64,000 nucleotides of DNA, from the NCBI RefSeq assembly GCF_001427225.1, contig NZ_LMFH01000005.1:124553-188552 (forward strand). Direction: 5' to 3'. Of the stretch, positions 47,700-58,137 are shown one piece after another. The DNA comes from Lysobacter sp. Root494 (GTDB lineage Bacteria; Pseudomonadota; Gammaproteobacteria; Xanthomonadales; Xanthomonadaceae). The notes below the pieces were generated by a model that was given only the letters and a program-made list of their open reading frames with translations, did no database searches and was not told the DNA's origin. Made by a program: the position numbers and the translations under genes. Every line of letters begins with the position of its first letter. Positions within the stretch are counted from its first letter, which is position 1.

Positions 47700-48557
47700 A
47701 TGAGCCAGCCCGCTTCCACCCGTTACGCCCGCGCGTTGCGCACGCTGCGCGGACAGGCGACTTCCGACGGTGCGGGCGTGCGCCTCACCCGCGTGATCGG
47801 CGGGCCCGCGCTGCCCGATCTCGATCCATTCCTGCTGCTCGACGAATTCGGCACCGACCGGCCCGAGGATTACCTCGCCGGCTTTCCCGAGCATCCGCAC
47901 CGCGGCTTCGAAACGGTCACCTACATGCTCGACGGCCGCATGCGCCACCGCGACAACCACGGCAACGAAGGCCTGCTGACGCCGGGCGCCGTGCAGTGGA
48001 TGACCGCGGGCCGTGGCCTGGTGCATTCGGAGATGCCGGAGCAGGAGGAAGGACGCATGCGCGGTTTCCAGCTGTGGGTGAACCTGCCTTCGAAGGAAAA
48101 GATGGCGGAGCCGCGTTACCAGGAATTCCCCTCCGAAAACATTCCGGTCGTGCAGCCGGCGGAAGGCGTGAGCGTGAAGGTCATTGCCGGCATGGTCGGC
48201 GATGCGCGCGGTCCGATTTCGCAGCCCGCTACCGATCCGTTGTATCTCGACATTGCGCTGGATGCGGGCAGCAGCTGGGAATACGCGCTGCCGGAAGGAC
48301 ACAGCGCTTTCGCGTATGTCTTCGAAGGCGACGCGGCCATCGGCGATGGCGAGGACACCCGCGAGCTCGGTACGCATGAGATGGCCGTGCTCGGCGGCGG
48401 CGATGTCTTCAAGGCGAGCGCGTCGGGCGATGCGCGGCTGATCCTCGTCGCCGGACGCCCGCTGCGCGAACCGGTCGCGCGTTACGGTCCGTTCGTGATG
48501 AATACCAAGCAGGAAATCATGCAGGCGCTCGTGGATTTCCAGGAAGGGCGCTTCTAG
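47700..48557 (+). CDS. pirin family protein
   Basis: A 285-residue cupin protein. The metal-binding N-terminal motif is FPEHPHRGFETVTYMLDGRM, then MTAGRGLVHSEMPEQ. Many pirins are quercetin 2,3-dioxygenases or redox sensors; the exact role is unknown. A second, distinct pirin lies 0.7 kb away on the other strand. Confidence 0.93.
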   Translation: MSQPASTRYARALRTLRGQATSDGAGVRLTRVIGGPALPDLDPFLLLDEFGTDRPEDYLAGFPEHPHRGFETVTYMLDGRMRHRDNHGNEGLLTPGAVQWMTAGRGLVHSEMPEQEEGRMRGFQLWVNLPSKEKMAEPRYQEFPSENIPVVQPAEGVSVKVIAGMVGDARGPISQPATDPLYLDIALDAGSSWEYALPEGHSAFAYVFEGDAAIGDGEDTRELGTHEMAVLGGGDVFKASASGDARLILVAGRPLREPVARYGPFVMNTKQEIMQALVDFQEGRF

Positions 48558-48636
48558 CGCGACACCGCGTCGCTCGCGGAAAACTAAAACGGCGCCAGCG
48601 TGACCGCCGGCGCCGCCTGTTGCTCCAATTCGAATA

Positions 48637-49077
48637 TCAGTTGCTGCTCAGCCGTGTCGCACCGAACTTCATCGACTGCGTCTGCTGCAACGCCTGGCTC
48701 AACTGGTCCGGCGTCTTCGCCTGCACCCAGATGTAGGCGACGCGGCCGTCGGGCAACTGCACTACCGTTTCTCGGGCCTGGATCTGCGTGCCGGCGATTT
48801 CCGTTCGATACCAGGTGACTTCCCGGCCATCGATGTTCACGCGTTCGGCACGGTTGCCCCCCTTGGGCTTGAACGGCGCATCCTTCGCGATGGTCAGGCC
48901 GAATGCTTCGCTGCCGTCTTCGCGCAGCGCGCGGCAGAAGTCGGAATCGCCAGTGCCGCGGTGTTCCCAGGTCAGCCCGGTATCGGCGGCGAGGTACGGG
49001 CACGCGCCCGAGTCCTGGGCCGCAGCGGTGCCGACAAGCGGCAACAGCAGCGGCAAGAGCCATACAGGCTTGTTCAT
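48637..49077 (-). CDS. secreted hypothetical protein
   Basis: A 146-residue protein from MNKPVWLLPLLLPLVGTAAA, a cleavable signal peptide ending AAA-Q, with AGGGGG before the start. The mature part holds two Cys (GACPYLA and DFCRAL), probably disulphide-linked. No family recognised; likely periplasmic. Confidence 0.7.
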   Translation of the reverse strand: MNKPVWLLPLLLPLVGTAAAQDSGACPYLAADTGLTWEHRGTGDSDFCRALREDGSEAFGLTIAKDAPFKPKGGNRAERVNIDGREVTWYRTEIAGTQIQARETVVQLPDGRVAYIWVQAKTPDQLSQALQQTQSMKFGATRLSSN

Positions 49078-49286
49078 AGATACACCCCCTGATTGCTTTG
49101 TGCGGCGTTTCGTTAACGACCAGTGAAGCTGTGCTGGTCGCGGTCGAACATAACGCCCTTTCGGGGGCTTGACAAATTCCGGCGTTTCACATCGGTGAAT
49201 CGGGACGCCGGGGCCCATCGAAACCGTTTCATCTGGAACGATATGATTGAAAATCAATCACTTGCCGCTTGAAGCGCAGCACGGCA

Positions 49287-50143
<857 letters not shown>

Positions 50144-50147
<4 letters not shown>

Positions 50148-50527
50148 GGGTTCACCGTGCCGTTGCCGGCGCTGATGCGGAGGGTGACGACGGGCGCCGC
50201 GCCGCGGGTGGCGAGATCCACCAGTTCCAGATGCCACTTGCCGAGACTGGTCGAGCGCTGGCGTTCGGTGTTCAACGTGACACGTGAAGCTGCACTGCCG
50301 TTGCCGGTGTGGTCGAAGAGAACGTCGGCATCGCCCGCGCGGATGCACATCACATCGGGCGGACAGCGCGAATCGTTGGCGATGCCGATGTAGCGCAGCG
50401 TGGATGCGTCGGGGAGCGAAACCTTGTCGCCCGCCGACATCGTGAAATCGCTGTTCGCGATCACCGCGCCCGTGGTGGAGCATCCGGACAACAGTGCAAG
50501 GACGGCCAGTGCAGTGAATCGGAGCAT
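50144..50527 (-). CDS. small lipoprotein, unknown
   Basis: A 127-residue protein from MLRFTALAVLALLSGCS with a clear lipobox. The mature part is beta-rich with a Cys pair in DSRCPPDVMCIRAGDADV. The start at 50527 avoids a longer hydrophobic leader with no better support. It is coupled to pirin 2 by a four-base overlap. Confidence 0.75.
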
Positions 50528-50603
50528 CGCGATTCCGGGAATGAAGACTGCCGCCAAGGCTAGCACCGCGGCGGCGAGCGATACGCCACGGATCCGCAAC
50601 GAT

Positions 50604-51278
50604 CTATTCGTCGCGGCGCGACGCGATGCGTTCGGCAAGACGCGTGGGTTCGGGCATGCGGTAGGTCGTGACGAAACGCATCACCATTTCCGGCGCCGTG
50701 GCCATCGCCACGCGATGACCCGGCGACACGATCAGCGGCAGGCAGCCGGGCTTGCTGCGCAGCATCCAGCCGATCTGCTCGCTGCCTTCACGCAATGTGG
50801 TGAACGCGCCGCGCATTTCATGCAGCGCGGTCGAAGAGGTGCCGACCAGCACCTTCTCCGCGACACCTATCGTCGGCAGGTCGGCTGCGACGCCGAAATG
50901 GCACGCGATGCCGAACCGTCGCGGATGCGCGAAGCCTTGGCCGTCGATCAGGCACAGATCGGGTTTTGCGGAGAGCAGGGCGAGGGCTTCGAGCAGAGCT
51001 GGAAGCTCGCGGAAGCTCAGCAGGCCGCGCAGATAGGGCATGCGCGTTGGCAGGCGCACGACATGCGTTTCGAGTGCCTGCAACGTCTCCGCGTCGAGCA
51101 GCACCGCCGCGGCGCGCGTAGTAGCGCCATCGTCCTCGAAAGCGACATCGAAGCCGGCGACCGTGCGCAATGGCTTCGCGAACTCGTCCTTCAGGCGTAC
51201 GCGACCGGCAAGTTCTCCTTGCGCCGCGCGCAACGCATCGGGATCACCGTTCCATTCGGGAACATTCGTGGCGTCCAT
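50604..51278 (-). CDS. nfi: endonuclease V
   Basis: A 224-residue protein that nicks DNA one base 3' of deoxyinosine. Active-site regions: [12 protein letters not shown] (first Asp), [20 protein letters not shown] (Glu) and [20 protein letters not shown] (Asp). [12 protein letters not shown] fits the family. The start ATG overlaps the phosphatase gene stop (TGATG). Confidence 0.93.
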   Translation of the reverse strand: MDATNVPEWNGDPDALRAAQGELAGRVRLKDEFAKPLRTVAGFDVAFEDDGATTRAAAVLLDAETLQALETHVVRLPTRMPYLRGLLSFRELPALLEALALLSAKPDLCLIDGQGFAHPRRFGIACHFGVAADLPTIGVAEKVLVGTSSTALHEMRGAFTTLREGSEQIGWMLRSKPGCLPLIVSPGHRVAMATAPEMVMRFVTTYRMPEPTRLAERIASRRDE

Positions 51279-51799
51279 CAGTAGCGCGTTTCCTGCAGCG
51301 TGGCGTCGCCGCTGGCGTCGAACTGGATGCGGATCCAGCGGTCGTACTCGGTGTCTTCCATCGGCGACACCGTGCAGTCGCACAGCGCGGCGGCAATGCC
51401 GGGCACGGTGTTGCTGTGGCCGACCACCAGCACCGTGCCGGTCGCATGCTCGCGGCGGAGCTGCGCGGCGAAGTTGGTCGCGGCGAGCTTGGCGTCGTAG
51501 GTCACCACCGGCAGCGAATGCGCGTGGGCGGCAGGCGCGGCGGTCTGCTGCGTTCGCCGGTAGGCCGTTGCGTAGACACCGCGCAGCGGCGCGTCACGCA
51601 ACGCGGCGGCCACGGCTTGCGCGCGCGCCAGTCCGGCTTCGCTCAGCGGCGGGTCCTTGCTGCCGTCGTCGACCTTTTCGGCATGGCGCACCACGATGAA
51701 GGTGACTCCCGCGGGCTGCTGCGCACGCGTTGCGCAGGCACTCAGCACGAAGACGAGCAGCAATGAAGCCAATGCCGCGAACTGCCTCGAATATCGCAT
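51278..51799 (-). CDS. histidine phosphatase family lipoprotein
   Basis: A 173-residue protein. [20 protein letters not shown] precedes a lipobox ACA. The phosphatase motif is [20 protein letters not shown] with the phospho-His, plus [15 protein letters not shown] (second His). The start at 51799 has AAGGA six bases upstream; ATG at 51805 is an alternative. SixA-like or phosphoglycerate-mutase-like, but exported. Confidence 0.85.
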   Translation of the reverse strand: MRYSRQFAALASLLLVFVLSACATRAQQPAGVTFIVVRHAEKVDDGSKDPPLSEAGLARAQAVAAALRDAPLRGVYATAYRRTQQTAAPAAHAHSLPVVTYDAKLAATNFAAQLRREHATGTVLVVGHSNTVPGIAAALCDCTVSPMEDTEYDRWIRIQFDASGDATLQETRY

Positions 51800-51856
51800 T
51801 TTCATTCCTTCAGCTTCGGCTGAGCATAGACGCATTGGTGCCGCGGGAACGCAGCG

Positions 51857-54800
51857 TCACGCCGCGCGATCCAGCATCGTCAGCAGCCCGCGTGCGGCGG
51901 CAATGCGCGAAGCGGCATCAGGGAGCTCCAGTTTCACCCGCAGCTTGTCCGGCCCGTCCATCTGGTAATGCTTCGGCTGTCCCTGGATCAGGCGGATCAC
52001 CGCCATCGGGTCAACGCTCGGCCGCTCGATGAACTGCAGGCGTCCACCCTTGTCGCCGAGGTCGAGCTTGCGGATGCCCAGCGCGGTCGAATGCAGCTTC
52101 AGTTCGGCGATGGTGAACAGGTGCTTCGCGGCATCCGGCAGGAGCCCGAAGCGGTCGATCATTTCCACCTGCAATTCGCGCAGCTCTTCGACGTCCCGTG
52201 CGCCGCTGATGCGCTTGTACAAGGTCAGGCGCGTGTGCACGTCGGGGAGATAGTCCTCGGGGATCAACGCGGGCACGTGGAGCTCCACTTCGGCGCCCCG
52301 TGCATGCGCGCCATCGACATCGGGCAGCTCGCCGCGCTTGATCGAACGCACCGCGCGTTCCAGCAGCTCGGTGTAGAGACTGAAGCCGACTTCCGCCATC
52401 TGCCCGCTCTGGTCCTCGCCGAGGAGTTCGCCGGCGCCGCGGATTTCGAGGTCGTGCGTGGCGAGGGTGAAGCCTGCGCCGAGTTCATCCATCGCCGCAA
52501 TCGCATCGAGACGCTTGCGTGCGTCGGCTGTCATCGAGCGCTGGTCCGGTGGAACCACCAGGTAGGCGTAGGCGCGATGGTGCGAACGGCCGACGCGGCC
52601 GCGCAGCTGGTGCAACTGCGCCAGGCCGAAGCGGTCGGCGCGATGGATGATGATCGTGTTGGCGTTGGGAATGTCGATGCCCGACTCGATGATCGTCGAG
52701 GCCAGCAGTACGTTGAAGCGCTGCTTGTGGAAGTCGAGCATCACCCGTTCGAGTTCGCGCTCGGGCATCTGGCCGTGGGCGATGCCGATGCGCGCTTCGG
52801 GAACGAGTTCCTGCAGCTGCTTCTGCATCCGCCCCATCTGCTCGACGTCGTTGTTGAGGAAGTACACCTGTCCGCCGCGGGCCAGTTCGCGCTGGAAGGC
52901 CTCGCGCAGCTGCGCGTCGTCCCACGGTACGACGAAGGTCTGCACGGCCAGGCGATGCGCCGGCGGCGTGGCGATGATCGACAGGTCGCGCAGCCCGGCC
53001 ATCGCCATGTTGAGCGTACGCGGGATCGGCGTTGCAGTGAGCGTGACGAGGTGGACGTTGGCGCGCAGTGCCTTCAGTGCTTCCTTCTGGCGCACGCCGA
53101 AGCGCTGTTCCTCGTCGACGATGACGAGGCCGAGGTCCTTGAATTTCACGTCGCCCTGCAACAGGCGATGGGTGCCGACGATCACGTCGATCTGGCCATC
53201 GGCGACCTTCTTCAGCTCTTCCTCGATTTCCTTCCTGCTCTTGAAGCGCGACAGCACTTCCACGCGGATCGGCCAGTCGGCGAAGCGGTCGGCCATGGTG
53301 CGGTAGTGCTGCTCCGCCAGCAGCGTGGTAGGCACAAGGACCGCAACCTGCTTGCCCGTGGTCGCGGCGACGAAGGCCGCGCGCACCGCGACTTCGGTCT
53401 TGCCGAAGCCGACGTCGCCGCACACCACGCGGTCCATCGGCTGCGAGCTGGCCATGTCGCGGATCACCGCTTCGATCGCAGAGTGCTGGTCAGGTGTTTC
53501 CTCGAACGGGAAGGCCGCGGCGAACGGCTCGTACATCGCGCGGTCGACATCCAACGCAAGGCCCGCGCGCGCCTGCCGCTTCGCCTGGATTTCAAGCAGT
53601 TCGGCGGCGACGTCGCGGACCTTTTCCTGCGCCTTGCGCTTGGCCTTCGTCCATTGCTCGCCGCCGAGCGAGTGCAGCGGCGCGGTTTCCGGCGAGGCCC
53701 CGGAATAGCGGCTGATCAGGTGCAGTTGCGCGACGGGCACATACAGGCGATCGCCCTTGGCGTATTCGATCTCCAGGTATTCGCCGGGCATGCCGCCGGC
53801 TTCGAGGGTGACCAGGCCGCGGTAACGGCCAACGCCGTGATCCTCGTGGACGATTGGCGCGCCTTCGGTGAGTTCGCCGAGGTCGCGGATGATCGCCTCG
53901 GGCTCGCGGCCCGCGCGCTTGCGGCGGCGCGGCTGCAAGGCGCGCTCAGGGAAGAGCTGGCGCTCGGTGAGGATGACGAACGCGGGCTCGGTGAGGGCGA
54001 AGCCGTCTTCGAGTGGGGCGACGGCGATGGCGAAGCGGGAAAGCTCGCGCTGTTGTCTTTGTTCGTCATTCCCGCGAAGGCGGGAATCCAGTGACTTTGC
54101 TTTTGCTTCGACATCACCAGCGGAAACCAAAGTCGCTGGATCCCCGCCTTCGCGGGGATGACGGGCAAAGGCGAAAGCCGCCCAATCGGGCAGGACATCG
54201 GGTCGCAACTCGGCCGCCTGAAGAACTTCAAGCAGCGCTTCCCGGCGGCCCGGCGAATCCGCCGCAACCAGCACACGCCCCGGATACGTGCGCAGGAACG
54301 ACTTCAGTGCTTCGGCAGGCTGCGCATCCTTTGCCGCCACCGGCAGCGAAGGCGCGGGCTGGTCGCCAAGCGCGACCGCTCGATCGCGTTGCGGATGCGC
54401 CTCGCCGCAGACTTCGACGCGATCGGCCCTGTTGAGCTGTTCGCGCAGGGCATCGGGTGACAGGTACAGCTCGGCCGGCGGCAGGACCGGGCGTTCCAGG
54501 TCGTGGCGGCGCTGCTCATAGCGCTCGGTGGTCTGTTTCCAGAACTGCTCGACGGCTTCCATCGCGCCGTCGGCGATCACCGGCAGTGCAGTCGTACCCA
54601 GGTAATCGAACAGCGTGGACGTTTGCGCGAAGAACAGCGGCAGGTAGTACTCGATGCCGGCTGGTGCGAGGCCTGCCTTGAGGTCCTGATAAAGCGTGCT
54701 GCGGCGCGTGTCGACGTCGAAGCGGTCACGCAGTGCATCCAGTGCGCGCTTCAGCGAGACTTCGTCGAGCGGCAACTCGCGCCCGGGAAGCAGGTGCACC

Positions 54801-55453
54801 GCATCGATCTTGTCCAGCGAGCGCTGCGACTCCGGATCGAACACGCGGATGGTGTCGATCTCGTCGTCGAGCAGTTCGACGCGGAACGGCGAATCCGCGC
54901 CCATCGGATAGACGTCGAGCAGGCCGCCGCGCACCGCGAAGTCGCCCGGATCGAGCACTTGCGGCACGTGCCGGTAGCCGGCGCCTTCGAGCCGGCGCTT
55001 CTCTGCGTCGAGATCGAGTCGCTGCCCGACCCGCACGTCGAAGCTGCCGCCGACGACATGTTTCAGCGGCGCGAGTCGCTGCAGCAGCGTCTGTACGGGC
55101 ACCACCACGATCCCGCGCTTGAGCGCCGGCAACCGGTGCAGCGCGGCGAGGCGCTGCGACACGATGTCCGGATGCGGGCTGAAATGGTCGTAGGGCAGGG
55201 TTTCCCAATCCGGGAACGCCACCACCGGCAGCGAGCCATCAGTACCCAACAACGTGCGCAGGTCGGATTCGAGCTGGTTCGCGCCGTGGTTGTCGCGCGC
55301 GATCGCGAGCAGCGGGCCGGAATGCGCCGAAGCCGCCGCGGCGATATGGAACGCCAGAGCCGAAGGCGACGCAGGCGCGCGCCACCAGGCGCGTTGCTGG
55401 CCGGACTTGGGCAGCGGCGGAACAGGGAATCGGAAGGTGTCGGAGTCGGTCAT
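51857..55453 (-). CDS. mfd: transcription-repair coupling factor Mfd
   Basis: A 1198-residue protein from MTDSDTFRFP. It removes stalled RNA polymerase and recruits UvrA. Order: UvrB-like N-terminal region, RNA polymerase-interacting domain (VHEDHGVGRYRGLVTLEAGG), then the helicase with VCGDVGFGKTEVAVRAAF (Walker A), VDEEQRFGVRQKE (DEEQ), TATPIPRTLNMAM, and HQLRGRVGRSHHRAYAYL. Residues about 431-464 are a repeat-derived insert between the N-terminal region and the RNA polymerase-interacting domain. Confidence 0.97.
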   Translation of the reverse strand: MTDSDTFRFPVPPLPKSGQQRAWWRAPASPSALAFHIAAAASAHSGPLLAIARDNHGANQLESDLRTLLGTDGSLPVVAFPDWETLPYDHFSPHPDIVSQRLAALHRLPALKRGIVVVPVQTLLQRLAPLKHVVGGSFDVRVGQRLDLDAEKRRLEGAGYRHVPQVLDPGDFAVRGGLLDVYPMGADSPFRVELLDDEIDTIRVFDPESQRSLDKIDAVHLLPGRELPLDEVSLKRALDALRDRFDVDTRRSTLYQDLKAGLAPAGIEYYLPLFFAQTSTLFDYLGTTALPVIADGAMEAVEQFWKQTTERYEQRRHDLERPVLPPAELYLSPDALREQLNRADRVEVCGEAHPQRDRAVALGDQPAPSLPVAAKDAQPAEALKSFLRTYPGRVLVAADSPGRREALLEVLQAAELRPDVLPDWAAFAFARHPREGGDPATLVSAGDVEAKAKSLDSRLRGNDEQRQQRELSRFAIAVAPLEDGFALTEPAFVILTERQLFPERALQPRRRKRAGREPEAIIRDLGELTEGAPIVHEDHGVGRYRGLVTLEAGGMPGEYLEIEYAKGDRLYVPVAQLHLISRYSGASPETAPLHSLGGEQWTKAKRKAQEKVRDVAAELLEIQAKRQARAGLALDVDRAMYEPFAAAFPFEETPDQHSAIEAVIRDMASSQPMDRVVCGDVGFGKTEVAVRAAFVAATTGKQVAVLVPTTLLAEQHYRTMADRFADWPIRVEVLSRFKSRKEIEEELKKVADGQIDVIVGTHRLLQGDVKFKDLGLVIVDEEQRFGVRQKEALKALRANVHLVTLTATPIPRTLNMAMAGLRDLSIIATPPAHRLAVQTFVVPWDDAQLREAFQRELARGGQVYFLNNDVEQMGRMQKQLQELVPEARIGIAHGQMPERELERVMLDFHKQRFNVLLASTIIESGIDIPNANTIIIHRADRFGLAQLHQLRGRVGRSHHRAYAYLVVPPDQRSMTADARKRLDAIAAMDELGAGFTLATHDLEIRGAGELLGEDQSGQMAEVGFSLYTELLERAVRSIKRGELPDVDGAHARGAEVELHVPALIPEDYLPDVHTRLTLYKRISGARDVEELRELQVEMIDRFGLLPDAAKHLFTIAELKLHSTALGIRKLDLGDKGGRLQFIERPSVDPMAVIRLIQGQPKHYQMDGPDKLRVKLELPDAASRIAAARGLLTMLDRAA
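54063..54163. repeat. CGTCATTCCCGC-family repeat inside mfd
   Basis: Arms CGTCATTCCCGCGAAGGCGG and CCCCGCCTTCGCGGGGATGA lie within mfd and are translated on the minus strand as RHPREGGDPATLV and DSRLRGND. The reading frame is kept. Confidence 0.9.
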
Positions 55454-55562
55454 GAGGGCGCTGCGCAAAACGACGACAGCGCCGGACGCAGTCGATGCGT
55501 CCAGCGCGGCAAGGACGCGCAGTTTACCCCGGGGTTCCGCCGGGCATTCATGGCGAATAACG

Positions 55563-55674
55563 CCGTCATCCCTGCGAAAGCAGGGATCCAGTGGCTTCAA
55601 GTCGTTGAAACCAAAGGCACTGGATGACCAGCCTTCGGCCGTGGTGAAGCGTCGCCTGCTTTCGCAGGAATGAC
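55563..55674. repeat. CGTCATTCCCGC-family repeat upstream of mfd
   Basis: Ends CGTCATCCCTGCGAAAGCAG and CCTGCTTTCGCAGGAATGAC frame inner CCAGTGGC and GGCACTGG. The variant arms match the copy at 40878. It occupies much of the 272-base gap between mfd and the GNAT gene. Confidence 0.85.
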
Positions 55675-55725
55675 GATCAAGGGCGCTTCGGGTCTGACGA
55701 TCACCGCGAGTTGTTCAGATCTTCC

Positions 55726-56349
55726 TCAGCGGTTCTGGTTTTGCTGCGGCTGCGCGCTCGACCGTTGCTGGTCGGAGGGCGTGCGGTTGTTGCTTCGCGG
55801 CTTCAACTCCAGCGTCACACGGACCAGCCCGGGCGACTCCTGGCGGAATTCGCGCTGGAATCCCAGCGATTGCGCCAGCGACAACATCGGCCCGTTGTTT
55901 TCCAGCACGTCGCCATACAGGCGATTGAGCTTCTTGCCCTTCGCCCACTTCACCAGGCGGGTCATGAGGTAGCGGCCCAGGCCCATGTGCTTGATGTAGC
56001 GGCTGACAAGGATCGCGAATTCGGCGTCGCGGCCGTTTTCATCGACTGCCACGCGCGCGACGGCGCCGATCAGCGCTTCGCCGGGTGGCAGCGGCTCGGC
56101 GACCACGAGCGCGAATTCGTTGCGTGGATTGACATGGGTGAGGCGCTCGGCCGTTTCCGGCGACAGCTCCTTCACCGCATGCAGGAAGCGCTGGCGGATC
56201 TCATCAGGTTCGAGCAGGCCGAAGCCGGCGCGCAACGGCTCCCCATCTTCGGGACGTATGGGGCGGATCAGCACCTGCCGCCCGTTGGAAAGCGTCACCC
56301 GCTCGTGCCACGGCGGAAGACGTTCGCGTGTGGGGGAAGCTCCTGTCAT
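55726..56349 (-). CDS. GNAT family acetyltransferase
   Basis: A 207-residue protein from MTGASPTRERL; a longer start at 56397 is possible. GNAT parts: VLIRPIRPEDGEPLRAGF, EFALVVAEPLP and the acetyl-CoA loop SRYIKHMGLGRYLMTRLVKW. The C-terminus ends in a Gln/Asn/Arg-rich low-complexity tail (SDQQRSSAQPQQNQNR). It resembles the acetyltransferase domain of protein lysine acetylases such as Pat; substrate unknown. Confidence 0.85.
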   Translation of the reverse strand: MTGASPTRERLPPWHERVTLSNGRQVLIRPIRPEDGEPLRAGFGLLEPDEIRQRFLHAVKELSPETAERLTHVNPRNEFALVVAEPLPPGEALIGAVARVAVDENGRDAEFAILVSRYIKHMGLGRYLMTRLVKWAKGKKLNRLYGDVLENNGPMLSLAQSLGFQREFRQESPGLVRVTLELKPRSNNRTPSDQQRSSAQPQQNQNR

Positions 56350-56412
56350 GCGCCCGATATTGGCACACTGCCCGTTTAGGACTTCATCACACTTCATCGG
56401 CGGCGCGTAGAC

Positions 56413-56763
56413 ATGAATGAAGCGGCTTTACGGAAATTCACGGCGGCGTGGCCGGGCGTCGAGGCGGGCATCAAATGGGAAGACGACCTGGTCTTCACGG
56501 TCGCGGGAAAGATGTTCTGCGTGACCTGCGTCCGCGGGCCGCACAAGGGCTCGATCAGCTTCAAGGTCGAGGACGAACGCTTCCTCGAATTCACCGGCCG
56601 CCCGGGCTTCATTCCCGCGCCCTACATGGCACGGGCGCACTGGGTGCAGATCGCCTCGGCGAAGTCGCTGCCTGCTGCCGAGCTACGCGAACTCATCCGT
56701 CGCAGCTACGAACTCGTGCGCTCAAGGCTGACGAAGAAGGCGCAGCGTGAACTTGCGGATTGA
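56413..56763 (+). CDS. MmcQ/YjbR family protein
   Basis: A 116-residue protein of the CyaY-like DNA-binding fold: FTAAWPGVEAGIKWEDDLVF, GKMFCVTCVRG, FKVEDERFLEFTGRPGFIPA and ARAHWVQIASAKSLPAAEL. The biological role is not known. It overlaps chrA by 17 bases. Confidence 0.9.
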   Translation: MNEAALRKFTAAWPGVEAGIKWEDDLVFTVAGKMFCVTCVRGPHKGSISFKVEDERFLEFTGRPGFIPAPYMARAHWVQIASAKSLPAAELRELIRRSYELVRSRLTKKAQRELAD

Positions 56764-58057
56764 CGCAGGCACTGCGCGCATCGAAGCCGCGCCGCCGTCG
56801 TTCGGCCAGGCGCTGCGCTTCTGGCTGCTGCTGGGCTGCATCAGTTTCGGCGGGCCCGCGGGGCAGATCGCGATCATGCACAACGAGCTGGTCGACAAGC
56901 GTCGCTGGATCGAAGGGGAACCGTTCCTGCGCGCGCTGAACTTCTGCATGCTGTTGCCAGGTCCGGAAGCGATGCAGCTGGCGACGTGGCTCGGCTGGCG
57001 ATTGCATGGCGTGCGCGGTGGGATCGCCGCAGGCGTGTTGTTCGTCCTGCCTGCCGCGCTACTGATGGGCGTGTTGAGCTGGGCGTATCTCACCTGGCAA
57101 TCGTTGCCGCTGATGAACGGTGTCGTATTCGGACTGCAGGCGGCGGTGCTGGGCATCATCGTGCATGCCGCACAGCGCATCGGCGGACGCGTGTTGAGCA
57201 CGACGTTTGCCGTCGCGCTCGCGGTGGTCGCGCTGGTGGCGATTTCGCTGCGCGTGCCGTTCCCGTTGCTGCTCGCCGGGGCAGCGGTTGCCGGCTGGAT
57301 GGCGTGGAAACACCGGCCGCAATGGCTGCCACGAGCCGAAGCCCCGGCCACGTCTCATGCAACCTTGCCGCAGGCGCGCGCGTGGCACGCGATTCGCATG
57401 GCGCTCGCCTGCCTGCTTGCGTGGTGGCTGCCGTTGCTTGCCCTGGGTGCGTGGCTGGGACGCGACAGCACGGCTTTCGCGATGAGCGTGTTTTTCAGCA
57501 AGACGGCGCTGTTTACGCTGGGCGGCGCCTATGCGGTGCTGCCGTACGTGGCGACACAGGCCGTGGAAGTGCAGGGTTGGCTGACGCCGGCGCAGATGAT
57601 GACGGGTCTGGGGCTTGCCGAAACCACGCCGGGACCGCTGATCCTGGTGCTGGAATTCGTCGGCTTCGCGGGTAGTTGGCAACATCCGGACCTGTCGTTG
57701 CCGCTCGCCTCCGGCGTGCTCGGCGCGGCGGTGAGCGTGTGGGCGACCTTCCTGCCGAGCTTCCTGTTCGTGCTGACTGCTGCGCCCTGGATCGAGCACA
57801 TCGGTCGATGGCCGCGCGCGAACGCAGTGCTGGCCGCGGTGACCTCCGCGGTGGTCGGCGTGATCGCGCACCTGGCGTTCTGGTTCGGCTGGCGCCTGCT
57901 GGCCGCGCAGGAGTGGCGCGCGGCCGTGCTCGCGGTGCTGATCGCAGCATTCGTGTACGCGGGACTTACCCGCTGGCGCTGGTCGGTTGCGGCGATCGTG
58001 CCTGCTGCCGGGCTGGCCGGAGCAGTGGCGCAGGCCCTGATTCCGATCGCGGCATGA
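56747..58057 (+). CDS. chrA: chromate transporter ChrA
   Basis: A 436-residue protein starting at GTG 56747 inside the MmcQ gene. Two tandem CHR domains: the first has CISFGGPAGQIAIMHNELVD and LPGPEAMQLATWLGW; the second has KTALFTLGGAYAVLPYVATQ and ETTPGPLILVLEFVGFAG. About 10-12 hydrophobic spans. It exports chromate, possibly competing with sulphate. It overlaps the upstream gene, so translational coupling is likely. Confidence 0.93.
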   Translation: MNLRIDAGTARIEAAPPSFGQALRFWLLLGCISFGGPAGQIAIMHNELVDKRRWIEGEPFLRALNFCMLLPGPEAMQLATWLGWRLHGVRGGIAAGVLFVLPAALLMGVLSWAYLTWQSLPLMNGVVFGLQAAVLGIIVHAAQRIGGRVLSTTFAVALAVVALVAISLRVPFPLLLAGAAVAGWMAWKHRPQWLPRAEAPATSHATLPQARAWHAIRMALACLLAWWLPLLALGAWLGRDSTAFAMSVFFSKTALFTLGGAYAVLPYVATQAVEVQGWLTPAQMMTGLGLAETTPGPLILVLEFVGFAGSWQHPDLSLPLASGVLGAAVSVWATFLPSFLFVLTAAPWIEHIGRWPRANAVLAAVTSAVVGVIAHLAFWFGWRLLAAQEWRAAVLAVLIAAFVYAGLTRWRWSVAAIVPAAGLAGAVAQALIPIAA

Positions 58058-58137
58058 AGCCGGGGCGTGATCGCCCCGATGCTAGACTTTCCGCGCTTTT
58101 TCGACCCGAATACCAACAGCACACAAAGGAACGATGC

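Noticed and set aside
49169..49174. TTGACA on the plus strand
   Set aside because: No matching -10 at the correct spacing and no plus-strand gene follows.
51968..54094. Long plus-strand frame opposite mfd
   Set aside because: Composition is that of a shadow, and it ends in the repeat sequence.
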